This document shows positions 33,877 through 42,993 of a stretch of DNA of 64,000 bases, piece by piece. This DNA comes from Haloglomus irregulare (lineage in GTDB: Archaea > Halobacteriota > Halobacteria > Halobacteriales > Haloarculaceae): positions 62,001 through 126,000 of the forward strand of contig NZ_QMDX01000006.1 of the NCBI RefSeq assembly GCF_007421925.1. Reading direction: 5' to 3'. The notes beneath the pieces were generated by a model. It saw nothing but the letters and a program-made list of their open reading frames with translations. It had not been told where the DNA came from and searched no databases. Each line of letters starts with the position of its first letter. Position 1 is the first letter of the stretch. Both the position numbers and the translations under genes were made by a program.

Positions 33877-34569
33877 ATGAGCGAGGACACGGACGACGAG
33901 GGCGGGGCCGCGGGCTGGAGCCGCGAGGCCGCGGTCGACCGGCTCGTCGAGCTGGTGGACACGGTCGAGCGCGAGCGCATGCCGGTCCCGGTCCGGGAGG
34001 TGTGGGTGACCGGCGACCTCGTGCTGGGGGTGGACCCGGTCGAGCGGCTGGAAGTGTACCTGACGAAGGACCTGCTGTTCGGCGACGAACCGGAGCGGGA
34101 GGCGGCGTTCCGCGAATCACACGGGATCCGCGGCGTCGGCGAGACCGTCTCGGCCGCGTGGGCCGAGGAACACCCGGAACACCTCCGGGCGAACGCGAAC
34201 GGCCACGCCGCCCCGGAGCAGTGCCTCGCCGCGCACCTGTTCGGCGACGAGCCGGTCCATCTGGAGGTCTGCAACACCGGCTTCGAGAACAACGTCACCC
34301 AGCGCCTGCGGGGCGCCCGGGCGCGGGAGGACTACGGCCAGCTGCTCGACCCGCGTGCGGCCTGCCTGTGGGTGGACTCGGAGGACGGCGGCGTCCGGAG
34401 CGACGAGGCGTTCCGGAAGCTCCGCGAGGGCGAGTTCGTCTTCCCCACCCTCTCGAAGGCGCTGGAGATGCTGGAGATGGACCCCGAGGAGGCCGAGACG
34501 GCGGCCGGCCAGCTCCACGCCCGCCGGCGGGAGCGTGACGGGCGGACCGTCCGCGGCGACGTGGTGTAG
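33877..34569 (+). CDS. Conserved haloarchaeal protein (DUF7095-like)
   Basis: 230 residues from the ATG at 33877. Chain features: a helical start ([20 protein letters not shown]), a beta strand [33 protein letters not shown], then [40 protein letters not shown], and an ending with many E/R. It has the look of a globular alpha/beta protein with two Cys. I associate this layout with a haloarchaeal family annotated DUF7095, from memory only. It is 69 bp upstream of the phosphoribosyltransferase gene on the same strand. Confidence 0.7.
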   Translation: MSEDTDDEGGAAGWSREAAVDRLVELVDTVERERMPVPVREVWVTGDLVLGVDPVERLEVYLTKDLLFGDEPEREAAFRESHGIRGVGETVSAAWAEEHPEHLRANANGHAAPEQCLAAHLFGDEPVHLEVCNTGFENNVTQRLRGARAREDYGQLLDPRAACLWVDSEDGGVRSDEAFRKLREGEFVFPTLSKALEMLEMDPEEAETAAGQLHARRRERDGRTVRGDVV

Positions 34570-34638
34570 CCGCCGCCATCGACGGGTCCGACCTGCGAGC
34601 CACGGGTCTTTCATCCCGGCCCCCGAACCACTCCGGAT

Positions 34639-35349
34639 ATGAGCGACCTCCCCGACGAGTTCCCCTGTCGGCTGCTGACCTGGGACTACGTCGACCGCCT
34701 CGCGCGGGAGCTGGCCCACGAGGTGCGTGGCTCGTACGACCCGGACGCGGTCGTCGCCGTCGCGCGTGGCGGTCTCGTCCCCGCTCGCATCGTCTGTGAC
34801 TCCCTCGGCGTGGACGACCTCATCAGTCTGAAGGTCGAACACTACGTCGGCACCGGGGCCGCCGGCGACGGCCCCTCGGTCCGGTACCCGCTCTCGGACG
34901 GCGCCGTCGCGGGGAAGGACCTGCTCGTCGTCGACGACATCGCCGACACCGGGCGGACGTTCGGTCACACCGTCGACTACCTCGAGGGCGTCGACGGCGG
35001 ACCCGCGGGGGTGCGGACCGGGGCGCTCCAGCTGCTCCCCGACAGCGAGGCCGACCTCGACTTCGTCGCCACCCATCCCGACGAGTTCGCCTGGATGGTC
35101 TACCCGTGGAACTTCCTCGAGGACATGTGCGACCTCGTGCCGCGGCTGATGACGCTCGCCGACGGCAAACGGTTCTCCGAGGACGAGCTCTACCGCCTGT
35201 TCTACGAGTACCACGGCGTCGACCGGGTCCACTTCGAGGTCATCCAGGGCGGCCGGCTCGGCGAGGCGCTGACCGAACTCGAGCGGCGCGGCGTCGTGGA
35301 GCCGACCGGCCGCGACCGTCCCGACGCGCCGGAGTGGCAGCTGGCGTAG
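34639..35349 (+). CDS. Phosphoribosyltransferase family protein
   Basis: 236 residues. The PRPP loop DLLVVDDIADTGRTFGHTVD (about residues 94-113) and the PPi loop VAVARGGLVPARIVCD (about 38-53) are clear. The C-terminal 100 residues (DEFAWMVYPWNFLEDMCDLV, then a winged-helix-like end LTELERRGVVEPTGRD) extend beyond the core PRTase. Archaeal proteins of this shape are annotated purine phosphoribosyltransferase / HGPRTase-like; the C-terminal wHTH suggests possible regulatory use of PRPP. Substrate unproven. Confidence 0.85.
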   Translation: MSDLPDEFPCRLLTWDYVDRLARELAHEVRGSYDPDAVVAVARGGLVPARIVCDSLGVDDLISLKVEHYVGTGAAGDGPSVRYPLSDGAVAGKDLLVVDDIADTGRTFGHTVDYLEGVDGGPAGVRTGALQLLPDSEADLDFVATHPDEFAWMVYPWNFLEDMCDLVPRLMTLADGKRFSEDELYRLFYEYHGVDRVHFEVIQGGRLGEALTELERRGVVEPTGRDRPDAPEWQLA

Positions 35350-35442
35350 GGCGAGGGCGACCACGACCACGGGGCGGCCACGCGCCCGCATCGGGCCGCC
35401 GCCCACGGACAGGTTGAGGGGCGTCGGGCCGTAGCGGCTGGT

Positions 35443-36456
35443 ATGGATACGCCGGCGGACGGGGACGCCCGCGGTGACCGGTCCGACCTCGACCCCGCGG
35501 CGGTCGACACGGCGCCGCGGCGGGTTCGGGACGCCGGCCCGGCGACGGTGGCGTGGGCGCTGTGGACGACGAGCCGCCCGGACCAGCTGCTCCTCATCGT
35601 CGCGGTGTACGCGCTGGGTGCGGTCATCGCCATCGCGCGGGGTGCGGCGCCCGACCCGGCGGTCGCGCTCGTGGGGCTGGCCGCACTGCTCCCGACCGCG
35701 GCCAGCGTCCACTACGCCAACGAGTACGCCGACTACCGGACGGACGCGCTCACCGAGCGGACGCCCTTCTCCGGCGGGAGCGGCGGGCTGCACGCCGCGG
35801 CCCTGCCCCGCCGGCTCGCCCGCGACGCGGCGCTCGTGACGGGCGCGGTCGGGGCGCTCGCGACCGCCTGGTCGTGGCTGGCCGGGCAGCTCCCCGGGCC
35901 GGCGGTCGCGCTGTTGGCGGGTATCGCGGTCCTGGGCTGGGGCTACTCGCTCCCGCCACCCGCCCTGGCCTGGCGGGGACTCGGCGAACTCGATAACGCG
36001 ATACTCGGCGGCCTCCTCCTGCCGAGGTACGGCGCGGCGACGCTCGCCGGCGGGCTCGACCCGGCGGTCCTGCTGGCCGTCCTCCCGTTCGCGGCGCTCG
36101 TGTTCCTCAACCTGCTGGCGACCCAGTGGCCCGACCGGCGGGCCGACGCCGCGGTCGGGAAGCGGACCCTGCCGACGCGGTGGTCGCCCGGCCGGCTCCG
36201 GGGCGCCTACCTCGTCGGCCTGGCCGTGGCCGGCGGCTCGCTGGTCGCCCTGTGGGGGCGAATCCTCCCGCCGCTCGTGGCGGGGGCGACGCTCGCGGCA
36301 CTCCCGTTCGCGGCCTGGGGCGCGGCGACCTACACCCGCGACGAGTGGCCGTTCCCGAGCGTCGCGGCGATGGTGGTCGCGGCCGTCGCCCAGCTGGTGG
36401 CGTGGGCGGTCGTCGCCGGGCTCCCCGCCCGCGTCGCGACGGGCTGTGCCGCGTGA
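35443..36456 (+). CDS. UbiA-family prenyltransferase
   Basis: 337 residues with eight to nine membrane segments. First Asp-rich motif: VHYANEYADYRTDALTERT (N-x-x-x-D-x-x-x-D type, near residues 91-105); second: ATQWPDRRADAAVGKRTL (near 227-240). These bind Mg-prenyl diphosphate. The SGGSGGL stretch after motif 1 resembles MenA (1,4-dihydroxy-2-naphthoate prenyltransferase) rather than UbiA itself; menaquinone synthesis is the likely role. An acidic disordered N-terminus precedes the first helix. Confidence 0.86.
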   Translation: MDTPADGDARGDRSDLDPAAVDTAPRRVRDAGPATVAWALWTTSRPDQLLLIVAVYALGAVIAIARGAAPDPAVALVGLAALLPTAASVHYANEYADYRTDALTERTPFSGGSGGLHAAALPRRLARDAALVTGAVGALATAWSWLAGQLPGPAVALLAGIAVLGWGYSLPPPALAWRGLGELDNAILGGLLLPRYGAATLAGGLDPAVLLAVLPFAALVFLNLLATQWPDRRADAAVGKRTLPTRWSPGRLRGAYLVGLAVAGGSLVALWGRILPPLVAGATLAALPFAAWGAATYTRDEWPFPSVAAMVVAAVAQLVAWAVVAGLPARVATGCAA

Positions 36457-36500
36457 GCGGGGCCCGACATCAAGACTTACACTGCCGCGCTCGGTAGTGG

Positions 36501-37160
36501 ATGACAGTGCATCCGCTGCCGGCCGTCACCGCCCTCCTCCTCCCGACTCCCGCACTGGCGGCGCCACTCGAGTTTCTCGGGTCGCTGTCCGGGCTGGCGG
36601 GACCCCCGCTCCCACGCCCGCTGCCCGTCGCCGACCTCCACGTCGGGCTCTTCCGGACGCTGGAGCGCGCCGTCAGGACCGCGACCGGGCCGCTCGGCCT
36701 GGTCATCATCTTCGTCTACAGCTTCCTCATCGCCTTTATCCTGCCGCTGCCGAGCGAAGTCGTGCTCGCGACCCCGCTGAACCTCGGACTGGGGTACTGG
36801 CCCGAGATCTCCCTCATCATCCTCGTCAGTGCGGCGGGCAAGGCGGCCGGGAGCCTGCTCGCGTTCGCGCTCGGTCACGGGGCCAAGCAGGCCGGGCCCG
36901 TCGTCCGGTGGCTCCGGAGCTCCCGGTTCGACGTCGTGGGGATGACCGAGCGCCGAACGGTCCAGCTCGCGAAGGATTACGGCTACGCCGGTCTCGCGCT
37001 GGCGCTCTGCGTGCCGGGTTTCCCCGACACGCTCTCCATCTACGCGTTCTCCGTCCTGGAGGAGGATTACGCCCGGTTCGCGGCCGCGACGTTCCTCGGG
37101 AGCGCCGGGCGGCTGGTCCTGGTACTGGCCGTGTTCAGGGGCGCGCTGGCCCTGTTCTGA
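36501..37160 (+). CDS. DedA/VTT-domain membrane protein
   Basis: 219 residues. An N-terminal hydrophobic stretch is followed by the VTT core: IIFVYSFLIAFILPLPSEVV, LNLGLGYWPEISLIILVSAA, GKAAGSLLAFALGHGAK, and YAGLALALCVPGFPDTLSIY with re-entrant proline-rich turns (PLPSE and VPGFPD) as in DedA/VTT proteins. These are membrane proteins linked to lipid flipping and membrane potential. Same strand as the UbiA gene (44 bp) and MetRS (76 bp). Confidence 0.82.
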   Translation: MTVHPLPAVTALLLPTPALAAPLEFLGSLSGLAGPPLPRPLPVADLHVGLFRTLERAVRTATGPLGLVIIFVYSFLIAFILPLPSEVVLATPLNLGLGYWPEISLIILVSAAGKAAGSLLAFALGHGAKQAGPVVRWLRSSRFDVVGMTERRTVQLAKDYGYAGLALALCVPGFPDTLSIYAFSVLEEDYARFAAATFLGSAGRLVLVLAVFRGALALF

Positions 37161-37236
37161 GGCCCCGGACGGACGGCCGACGGGACCGTTCCACCGAACC
37201 GGCGGGTTTTAGCCCGGTCCCGCCCGGATTGGGGAT

Positions 37237-39309
37237 ATGAGTCACGAGCCGTTCCCCACCGACGGGACCACCGTCGTCACGTGTGGGCTGCCGTACGCGA
37301 ACGGCGACCTCCACGTCGGCCATCTCCGGGGGTACGTCGCCGCGGACGCGTACAACCGCGCGCTCGGGAAGCTGGGCCAGGAGACCGCCTACGTCTGCGG
37401 GTCCGACATGCACGGGACCCCCATCGCCGTCAACGCCGCGGAGGCGGGTGTCTCCCCCGAGTCGTTCGCCCTGGAGTACCACGAGCAGTACCAGGAGACG
37501 TTCCCGGAGTTCGGCGTCGAGTTCGACAACTACGGCCACACCGACGACGCGACGAACACGGAGCTCACCCGCGACATCGTCCGGACGCTGGAGGACGAGG
37601 GCTACGTCTACGAGAAGGAGATCATGGTCGCCTTCGACCCGGAGGAGGGCCAGGCACTGCCCGACCGGTTCGTCGAGGGGACCTGCCCCTACTGCGGCGA
37701 GCGGGCCCGCGGTGACGAGTGCGACGAGGGCTGTGGCCGCCACCTCGAACCCGGGGAGATCGAGGCGCCCGAGTCGACCGTCACCGGCAACCCCGCGGAG
37801 TACCGCGAGCGCACGCACAGGTTCTTCCGCGTCTCCGAACTCCAGGCGTACCTCCAGGGGTTCATCGACCGGCTGGAGGGGACCGAGAACGCGAAGAACC
37901 AGCCCCGCGAGTGGATCGAGGGCGAGCTCCGGGACTGGTGTATCACCCGGGACATGGACTGGGGCGTCGACTACCCGGGCGAGGCGGGCGAGGGCGAGGA
38001 CGGCCTCGTCCTCTACGTCTGGGTGGACGCCCCCATCGAGTACATCGCGAGCACCAGGCAGTACTCCGAGCGCGTCGGCGCCGACACCTACGACTGGGAG
38101 GAGGTCTGGACGGACGACGACGGCGAGATCGTCCACGTCATCGGCCGGGACATCATCCAGCACCACACCGTCTTCTGGCCGGCGATGCTCCACGCCGCGG
38201 GCTACACCGAGCCCCGCGCCGTGGCTGCGACGGGGTTCATCACTATCAACGGGAAGGGGCTCTCCACCTCCCGGAACCGGGCCATCTGGGCCCGGGAGTA
38301 CCTCGACGAGGGGTTCCACCCGGACCTGCTGCGCTACTATCTCACGACCAACGGCGGCCTCCAGCAGGACGTCGACTTCTCCTGGGACAAGTTCCAGTCC
38401 CGGGTCAACAGCGAACTGGTCGGCGCGCTGGGGAACTTCGCCTACCGCTCGCTGCTGTTCGCCCAGCGCAACTACGGCGGCACGCCCGACACGGACGTCT
38501 CCGAGGCGGTGGCCGACCGCATCGACGAGGCGCTGGCGGCGTTCCGCGCGGCGGTCAACGACTACTCCGTCCGCGCGGTCGGCGAGGCCGCCCTCGACCT
38601 GGCGCGGTTCGGCAACGAGTACATCCAGCGCGAGGAGCCCTGGAACCTCGTCGACGAGGCCCCCGAGCGCGCCGAGCAGGTTATCCGCGACTGCGTCCAG
38701 CTGTCGGTCGCGCTCGCGGTCCTGTTCGAGCCCATCGCGCCGGACACCGCCGAGCGGCTCTACGACCAGGTCGGCGCCGACGGCGACGTCCACGCGGTCA
38801 CGCTGGACGCCGCCCACGACGCCCCGGCCGCCGAGTTCGGCGAGCCCGACGAACTCGTCACGAAGATCGAGGACGACCGCGTCGAGACGCTGAACGAGAA
38901 GCTGGCCGAGCGCATCGCCGAATCCGCGAGCGACGAGGAGAGTGAGCCCACCGACGACACCGAGACCATGGACCTCGAACCCATCACCGACGACCGCGTT
39001 AGCTTCGACACGTTCCAGGACCTCGACCTCCGGGTCGGGCGCATCGAGACCGCCGAGCCCATCGAGGGCGCGGACAAGCTCGTCCGGCTGGAGGTGGACA
39101 TCGGGGTCGAGACCCGGCAGGTCGTGGCCGGTATCCGCCAGCTCCACGAGGTAGACGACCTCCCCGGCACGAGGGTCGTCCTCGTCGCCAACCTGGAGAA
39201 GTCCGAGTTGTTCGGCGTCGAGTCGAACGGGATGCTGCTGGCGGCGGGCGAGGAGGCCGACCTGCTGACGACCCACGCCGACTCCCCGCCCGGGACGAAG
39301 ATCCGGTGA
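37237..39309 (+). CDS. metG: Methionyl-tRNA synthetase
   Basis: 690 residues. HIGH motif as H26-V-G-H29 (DLHVGHLRG), zinc knuckle C150, C153, C162, C166, the tRNA-anticodon residues in the W-rich helix LFAQRN.. region, and the KMSKS loop as K340-GLSTSR. The C-terminal 115 residues (ISFDTF-like start SFDTFQDLDLRVGRIETAEP ... RQVVAGIRQLH) form an EMAP/Trbp111-type tRNA-binding and dimerisation domain. An acidic linker (SDEESEPTDDTE) joins the two parts. It charges both initiator and elongator tRNA-Met; a CAU tRNA lies at 14496 in this window. Confidence 0.96.
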   Translation: MSHEPFPTDGTTVVTCGLPYANGDLHVGHLRGYVAADAYNRALGKLGQETAYVCGSDMHGTPIAVNAAEAGVSPESFALEYHEQYQETFPEFGVEFDNYGHTDDATNTELTRDIVRTLEDEGYVYEKEIMVAFDPEEGQALPDRFVEGTCPYCGERARGDECDEGCGRHLEPGEIEAPESTVTGNPAEYRERTHRFFRVSELQAYLQGFIDRLEGTENAKNQPREWIEGELRDWCITRDMDWGVDYPGEAGEGEDGLVLYVWVDAPIEYIASTRQYSERVGADTYDWEEVWTDDDGEIVHVIGRDIIQHHTVFWPAMLHAAGYTEPRAVAATGFITINGKGLSTSRNRAIWAREYLDEGFHPDLLRYYLTTNGGLQQDVDFSWDKFQSRVNSELVGALGNFAYRSLLFAQRNYGGTPDTDVSEAVADRIDEALAAFRAAVNDYSVRAVGEAALDLARFGNEYIQREEPWNLVDEAPERAEQVIRDCVQLSVALAVLFEPIAPDTAERLYDQVGADGDVHAVTLDAAHDAPAAEFGEPDELVTKIEDDRVETLNEKLAERIAESASDEESEPTDDTETMDLEPITDDRVSFDTFQDLDLRVGRIETAEPIEGADKLVRLEVDIGVETRQVVAGIRQLHEVDDLPGTRVVLVANLEKSELFGVESNGMLLAAGEEADLLTTHADSPPGTKIR

Positions 39310-39480
39310 GGGTGGGTCGCTACCGGAGCCGGCTCCACGCCGTTCGGTGGCGCTCAGTCCGGTGCTGGTCCGTGTGAGTTCTCCGGGGGTGAATCGCCGG
39401 GGCGGGCAGGCGTGCGCGGCGCCGGTTCGCGTGCGGTCGCGTGTCACAGGGCTTATCCACCGACGGGGAGAACGCACCCT

Positions 39481-40203
39481 GTGACTGGGACGCTCACGCA
39501 GGCGCTCTCGTACACGAGCCTGGCGGTCGTCGCCGCGTTGGTCGGTGGGGTGGTCGCCGTCTACCGGGCGCCTGGAGCACAGATGGAGAGCAACGTGCAG
39601 CACTTCGCTGCCGGTGTCGTCTTCGCCGCCGTCGCTGCCGAGTTGCTGCCGGACATCCACGACCGGTCGCCGACGGTCGTCGTGGCAGGATTCGCCGTCG
39701 GCGTCGTAGCGATGCTCGGCATCCACCGACTCAGCACGGCCATCGAGAAGCGAGGAGTCGGCGGCGAATACGCGGGGGCTGCCGGGCTCATCATCACGAT
39801 CGCCATCGATATGCTCATCGACGGCGTGCTCATCGGCGTCAGCTTCATCGAGGAGGCCGCCACGGGGATCATCATCGCCGTGGCGCTCGCCATCGAGGTG
39901 CTGTTCCTCGGGGTCGCCGCCGTCGTGGCGCTACCGGACGGGATGGGACGGCTTCGGAAGGTCGCGGTGCCGGCGGCGTTCGGCGCGCTGTTGACGCTCG
40001 GTGTGGTGGTCGGCGTGCTCACGCTGGAGGGCGCCGCCGGGACGACGATCGCCGTCGTCCTGGCCTTCGGGGCGGCGGCGCTGCTGTACCTCGTCACCGA
40101 GGAGTTGCTGGTGAAGGCGAACTCGGTCCCGCAGACGCCGGTCTCGACGACGCTGTTCTTCGTGGGCTTCCTCTCGATATTCCTCCTCGATATCATCGGC
40201 TGA
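39481..40203 (+). CDS. ZIP-like metal transporter homologue with altered metal motif
   Basis: 240 residues from the GTG at 39481. Eight membrane segments in the ZIP arrangement. The segment HFAAGVVFAAVAAELLPDIH matches ZIP TM4-type H-x-x-A-G, while the usual H-N-x-P-E-G of TM5 is replaced by IDMLIDGVLIGVSFIEEAA (Asp in the His position, no Pro). Ion selectivity may be changed or transport lost; it could also be a non-transporting relative. The GTG start is set by the signal-like first helix. Confidence 0.78.
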   Translation: MTGTLTQALSYTSLAVVAALVGGVVAVYRAPGAQMESNVQHFAAGVVFAAVAAELLPDIHDRSPTVVVAGFAVGVVAMLGIHRLSTAIEKRGVGGEYAGAAGLIITIAIDMLIDGVLIGVSFIEEAATGIIIAVALAIEVLFLGVAAVVALPDGMGRLRKVAVPAAFGALLTLGVVVGVLTLEGAAGTTIAVVLAFGAAALLYLVTEELLVKANSVPQTPVSTTLFFVGFLSIFLLDIIG

Positions 40204-40234
40204 AGGCGGCTCCGTCTGGCCGCGGTCCGCTCGT

Positions 40235-41005
40235 TCAGTCGCCGTCGCCCTCCTCGGCGTGCGAACCCAGCCGCCCGGCGTGTTCGGCCACCAGCTCGGC
40301 GAACGCCCGGACCTCCCGCTCCTCCTGGACCTCGACGGGGCGGTCGTCCCGAATCCGCTCCGTGACCAGCCGCATCGCGGCCGGGTCGTTGCCGGCCAGC
40401 TCCTCGCTCACGGCCATGGGGTCCGTGACGACTCGCTGGACGAGCCCCATCCGGTGGGCCTCCTCGGCGTCGACGACGCGGCCGGAGACCGAGATGTCGA
40501 GGGCGTCGCCCTGGCCGACGATGCGCGGGAGCCGGGCGGTGCCCCCCCAGGCGCCGAAGAGGCCGAAGGTGACGCCGCTCTCGGCGAACGAGGCCGCGGG
40601 GGTCGCCACGCGGAGGTCGCAGGCCAGTGCGAGTTCGACGCCGCCACCCCGGGCCGCCCCGTCGACCCCGGCGACGACGACCGCGTCGCACTCGGCGAGC
40701 GCCCGGGTGGTCCGCTGGCCCGTCCGGACGAACGGCGCGACCACGTCCCGGGCCTCGTCGGGCGTCATCGGCGTCTCCCCCTCGGCGGCGTCGACCATCG
40801 TGGCGACCCGGCGGACCTCGGCGAGGTCGGCACCGGAGCAGAACGCGTCCCCGGCGCCGCGGAGGTGGACCACGGGCGGCGGGTCCTGTACGGCCGCGCG
40901 GATCGCGTCGAGCGCGTCGCCGCTGAGGGCGTTCCGTCGCTCCGGGCGGTCGATCGTCACGACACGGACGTCGCCCTCGTCGGCGACGCGGACGGCATCG
41001 CTCAT
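40235..41005 (-). CDS. Enoyl-CoA hydratase/isomerase family protein (one catalytic Glu missing)
   Basis: 256 residues. IDRPERRNALSGDALDAI and LRGAGDAFCSGADLAE are crotonase signatures. The first Glu is present in ARGGGVELALACDL; at the place of the second Glu the sequence reads FAESGVTFGLFGAWGGTARL, Gly instead of Glu. A simple syn-hydration mechanism is thus unlikely; isomerase, hydrolase or other crotonase chemistry fits better. Convergent with the ZIP gene; the crotonase at 6535 retains both Glu. Confidence 0.85.
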   Translation of the reverse strand: MSDAVRVADEGDVRVVTIDRPERRNALSGDALDAIRAAVQDPPPVVHLRGAGDAFCSGADLAEVRRVATMVDAAEGETPMTPDEARDVVAPFVRTGQRTTRALAECDAVVVAGVDGAARGGGVELALACDLRVATPAASFAESGVTFGLFGAWGGTARLPRIVGQGDALDISVSGRVVDAEEAHRMGLVQRVVTDPMAVSEELAGNDPAAMRLVTERIRDDRPVEVQEEREVRAFAELVAEHAGRLGSHAEEGDGD

Positions 41006-41064
41006 GGGCGGGGGTGGTGGTGGTTTCCAAAGGCCTTTGCCCTCCGTCGGCGTACTCGCGGGCG

Positions 41065-41718
41065 ATGGAGGAAGCCGCCGCGGTCCGTCGGGCCGCGACC
41101 GAGGCCGTCGCGGACGTGGTGCCCGACCGGTTCCGGTCGGACATCGAGTCCCTGATGGCCGAGGGGTCGGCGGTTCCAGGGGCGCTCACCCTGCTGGCCG
41201 CCACGGCCGCGCCCGACGGCCCGGCCGAGTTCGAGGCCCTCGACGGGCTGGTCGAGCGGGCGGCCGGGGTCCAACTCATCTACGACGGGCTCCGGGTCAC
41301 CCGCGACCTCGCCCACGGGGACCCCTGGAGCGACGGCGACAGTGACCGCGGCGACATCGCGATCCTCGCGGCCGACGTGCTCGTCGCCCGGGGGTTCTAC
41401 CTGCTCGCGCGGACGGAGGCGGCCGACCGCGCCGTCGCGGTCGTGCGCGCCTTCGGCCGCGGCCAGACCACCCGCCGCGAGGCCGACGACGTCTCGCTGG
41501 ACCGTAACCTCGAGCGGGACGTGCTCGACCTCGCGCTGGTCGCCGGCACCACCGCCGGTGGCGGCGTGCCGCCCTCGGACCGTGAGTGGGTGCTCGAATC
41601 GCTGCTCCCGGCCGACGGCTTCCCGCCGGCCGGGGAGGCCCTCGACGGCATGACGGCCGACCTGACGCGGCTCACGACCGCCGAGGAGGGACGGGCCGTC
41701 GAGGGGAGCGGCGACTGA
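41065..41718 (+). CDS. Conserved haloarchaeal helical protein (DUF7114-like)
   Basis: 217 residues from the ATG at 41065. All-helical, acidic, with a stretch VQLIYDGLRVTRDLAHGDPW ... DIAILAADVLVARGFYLLAR that resembles part of the isoprenoid-synthase fold but without the DDxxD motifs. From memory such proteins are annotated DUF7114; function unknown. Divergent from the crotonase gene (59 bp between starts). Confidence 0.7.
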   Translation: MEEAAAVRRAATEAVADVVPDRFRSDIESLMAEGSAVPGALTLLAATAAPDGPAEFEALDGLVERAAGVQLIYDGLRVTRDLAHGDPWSDGDSDRGDIAILAADVLVARGFYLLARTEAADRAVAVVRAFGRGQTTRREADDVSLDRNLERDVLDLALVAGTTAGGGVPPSDREWVLESLLPADGFPPAGEALDGMTADLTRLTTAEEGRAVEGSGD

Positions 41719-41784
41719 TTCCGCCGGCCGGCGGCGGGCGGAAGCGAAACGCCTAAGAATCGAACTGGGCTACCAGTAGCCGGT

Positions 41785-41856
41785 GCCTGGGTAGCTTAGC
41801 GGTAAAGCGCGTCCTTGGTAAGGACGAGACCCCGGATTCAAATTCCGGCCTAGGCT
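41785..41856 (+). tRNA. tRNA-Thr (GGU anticodon)
   Basis: Acceptor gcctggg (41785-41791) pairs with cctaggc (41849-41855) with one G-U; discriminator U at 41856, the archaeal Thr identity base. Anticodon stem cgtcc/ggacg around the loop ttGGTaa. T-arm ccgga-ttcaaat-tccgg (41832-41848). No intron, no encoded CCA. TATA-like cctaagaat (41751-41759) is about 30 bp upstream. Confidence 0.95.
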
Positions 41857-41867
41857 CTTCTCGCGGG

Positions 41868-42932
41868 TCACTCGACGCGGAGCCGCAGCATCACCCGGTT
41901 CCCGTTCCACTCGCTCGTGCCGAAGGCCAGTTCGCCGCCGAACGACTCCGCCGACAGCGTCGCGAGCCAGAGGCCGAGGCCCGTGGGGTGTTCGACCTGG
42001 GACCGGTCCCCGGCGGACTCGATGGCCGTCCGTTCCGTCTCCGGGATGCGAGGCCCGTCGTCGTCGACGTAGAGTTCCACCCAGCCGGGGGCGTCGGCGG
42101 CCGTGACCCCGAGCCCCACCCGTGGCGTCTCGGCCGGGTTGTGCCGGACCGCGTTGTCGACGAGGCCGTCGAGCGTCGAGCGGAGCCGTTCGGTCGCGCG
42201 GACCGACAGCGAGTCCGGGCAGTCCAGCTCGACCGTCGCCGCGGTTGCTCGCCGGTACTCCTCGGCGAGCGACCGGAGTATCGGGACGACATCGACGGTG
42301 GCGTCGTCCGGCACGGTCGACCGCAGCTCGTTCCGGATGCGGGCCGATTCACGGGTCAGCGTCCGGAGCTCCCCCGCGGCCGCCCGGATGTCCTCGGCCG
42401 CGTCGCGGGCCGGGCCCGCCTCCTCGTCCAGCGTCGCCAGCAGTCGCTCCGCCTCCCCCAGGATGACGTTCGTCCGGTTCCGGAGGTTGTGTCGGAGCAG
42501 ACGGTTCAGTACGTCGAACTGGCGTTCGTAGCTGTTGCGCTCGGTCAGGTCCGTGTAGACCGCGAACCCGTCGACCCGGTCGCTCGCGGTATCGGACGGG
42601 ACGCCACGGTAGCGGAACTCCCGGAGCCCCTCGGCCGTCTCGCGCTTGACCCGGCGGCGGTTCACCTCGCCCGCGGCGGTCCGGGCGTCCAGCTCCCGCG
42701 CCTCCTCGGCCAGCCACTCCGGGACGATGTGGTCGTTCAGCGGTTCGCCCCGGATGCTCTCGCGGTCGTATCCGAACACCTCCACGAACGCACGGTTGAC
42801 GCTACGGACGCGCGGCTCCCCGTCGACGATGGTGAACTCGACGACGGCGTCCTGGACGTGCTCGACGAGGTGTCGCCACCGGTCCGCCTCGACCCCGCCA
42901 TGGCCGTCGTCGGACGGGGCATCAGATGTCAT
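41868..42932 (-). CDS. PAS-domain sensor histidine kinase
   Basis: 354 residues, soluble. PAS domain at about 15-130 (HLVEHVQDAVVEFTIVDGEP ... RSVNRAFVEVFGYDRESIRG ... FAVYTDLTERNSYE). HisKA variant with H148 in LNRLLRHNLRNRTNVILGEA, a haloarchaeal form. HATPase with N box LDGLVDNAVRHNPAE, G1 YVDDDGPRIP and G2 HPTGLGLWLATLSAE. No transmembrane helix and no adjacent regulator. A perfect 8-bp inverted repeat lies 29 bp before its start. Confidence 0.9.
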   Translation of the reverse strand: MTSDAPSDDGHGGVEADRWRHLVEHVQDAVVEFTIVDGEPRVRSVNRAFVEVFGYDRESIRGEPLNDHIVPEWLAEEARELDARTAAGEVNRRRVKRETAEGLREFRYRGVPSDTASDRVDGFAVYTDLTERNSYERQFDVLNRLLRHNLRNRTNVILGEAERLLATLDEEAGPARDAAEDIRAAAGELRTLTRESARIRNELRSTVPDDATVDVVPILRSLAEEYRRATAATVELDCPDSLSVRATERLRSTLDGLVDNAVRHNPAETPRVGLGVTAADAPGWVELYVDDDGPRIPETERTAIESAGDRSQVEHPTGLGLWLATLSAESFGGELAFGTSEWNGNRVMLRLRVE

Positions 42933-42960
42933 CGTTCGAGCACCCGACCCGAAGACGTAT

Positions 42961-42984
42961 ATCGTTTCCCCAATACGAAACGAT
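42961..42984. promoter_or_regulatory. Inverted repeat in the histidine-kinase promoter
   Basis: atcgtttc-cccaatac-gaaacgat, perfect 8-bp arms, between the gene start (42932) and a minus-strand TATA-like cgagtataaatc (42991-43002 region). Well placed to bind a repressor. Confidence 0.5.
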
Positions 42985-42993
42985 GTTAGGGAT

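Noticed and set aside
37135-39726. 863-codon open frame antisense to metG
   Set aside because: Shadow of metG; no motif and the wrong composition.
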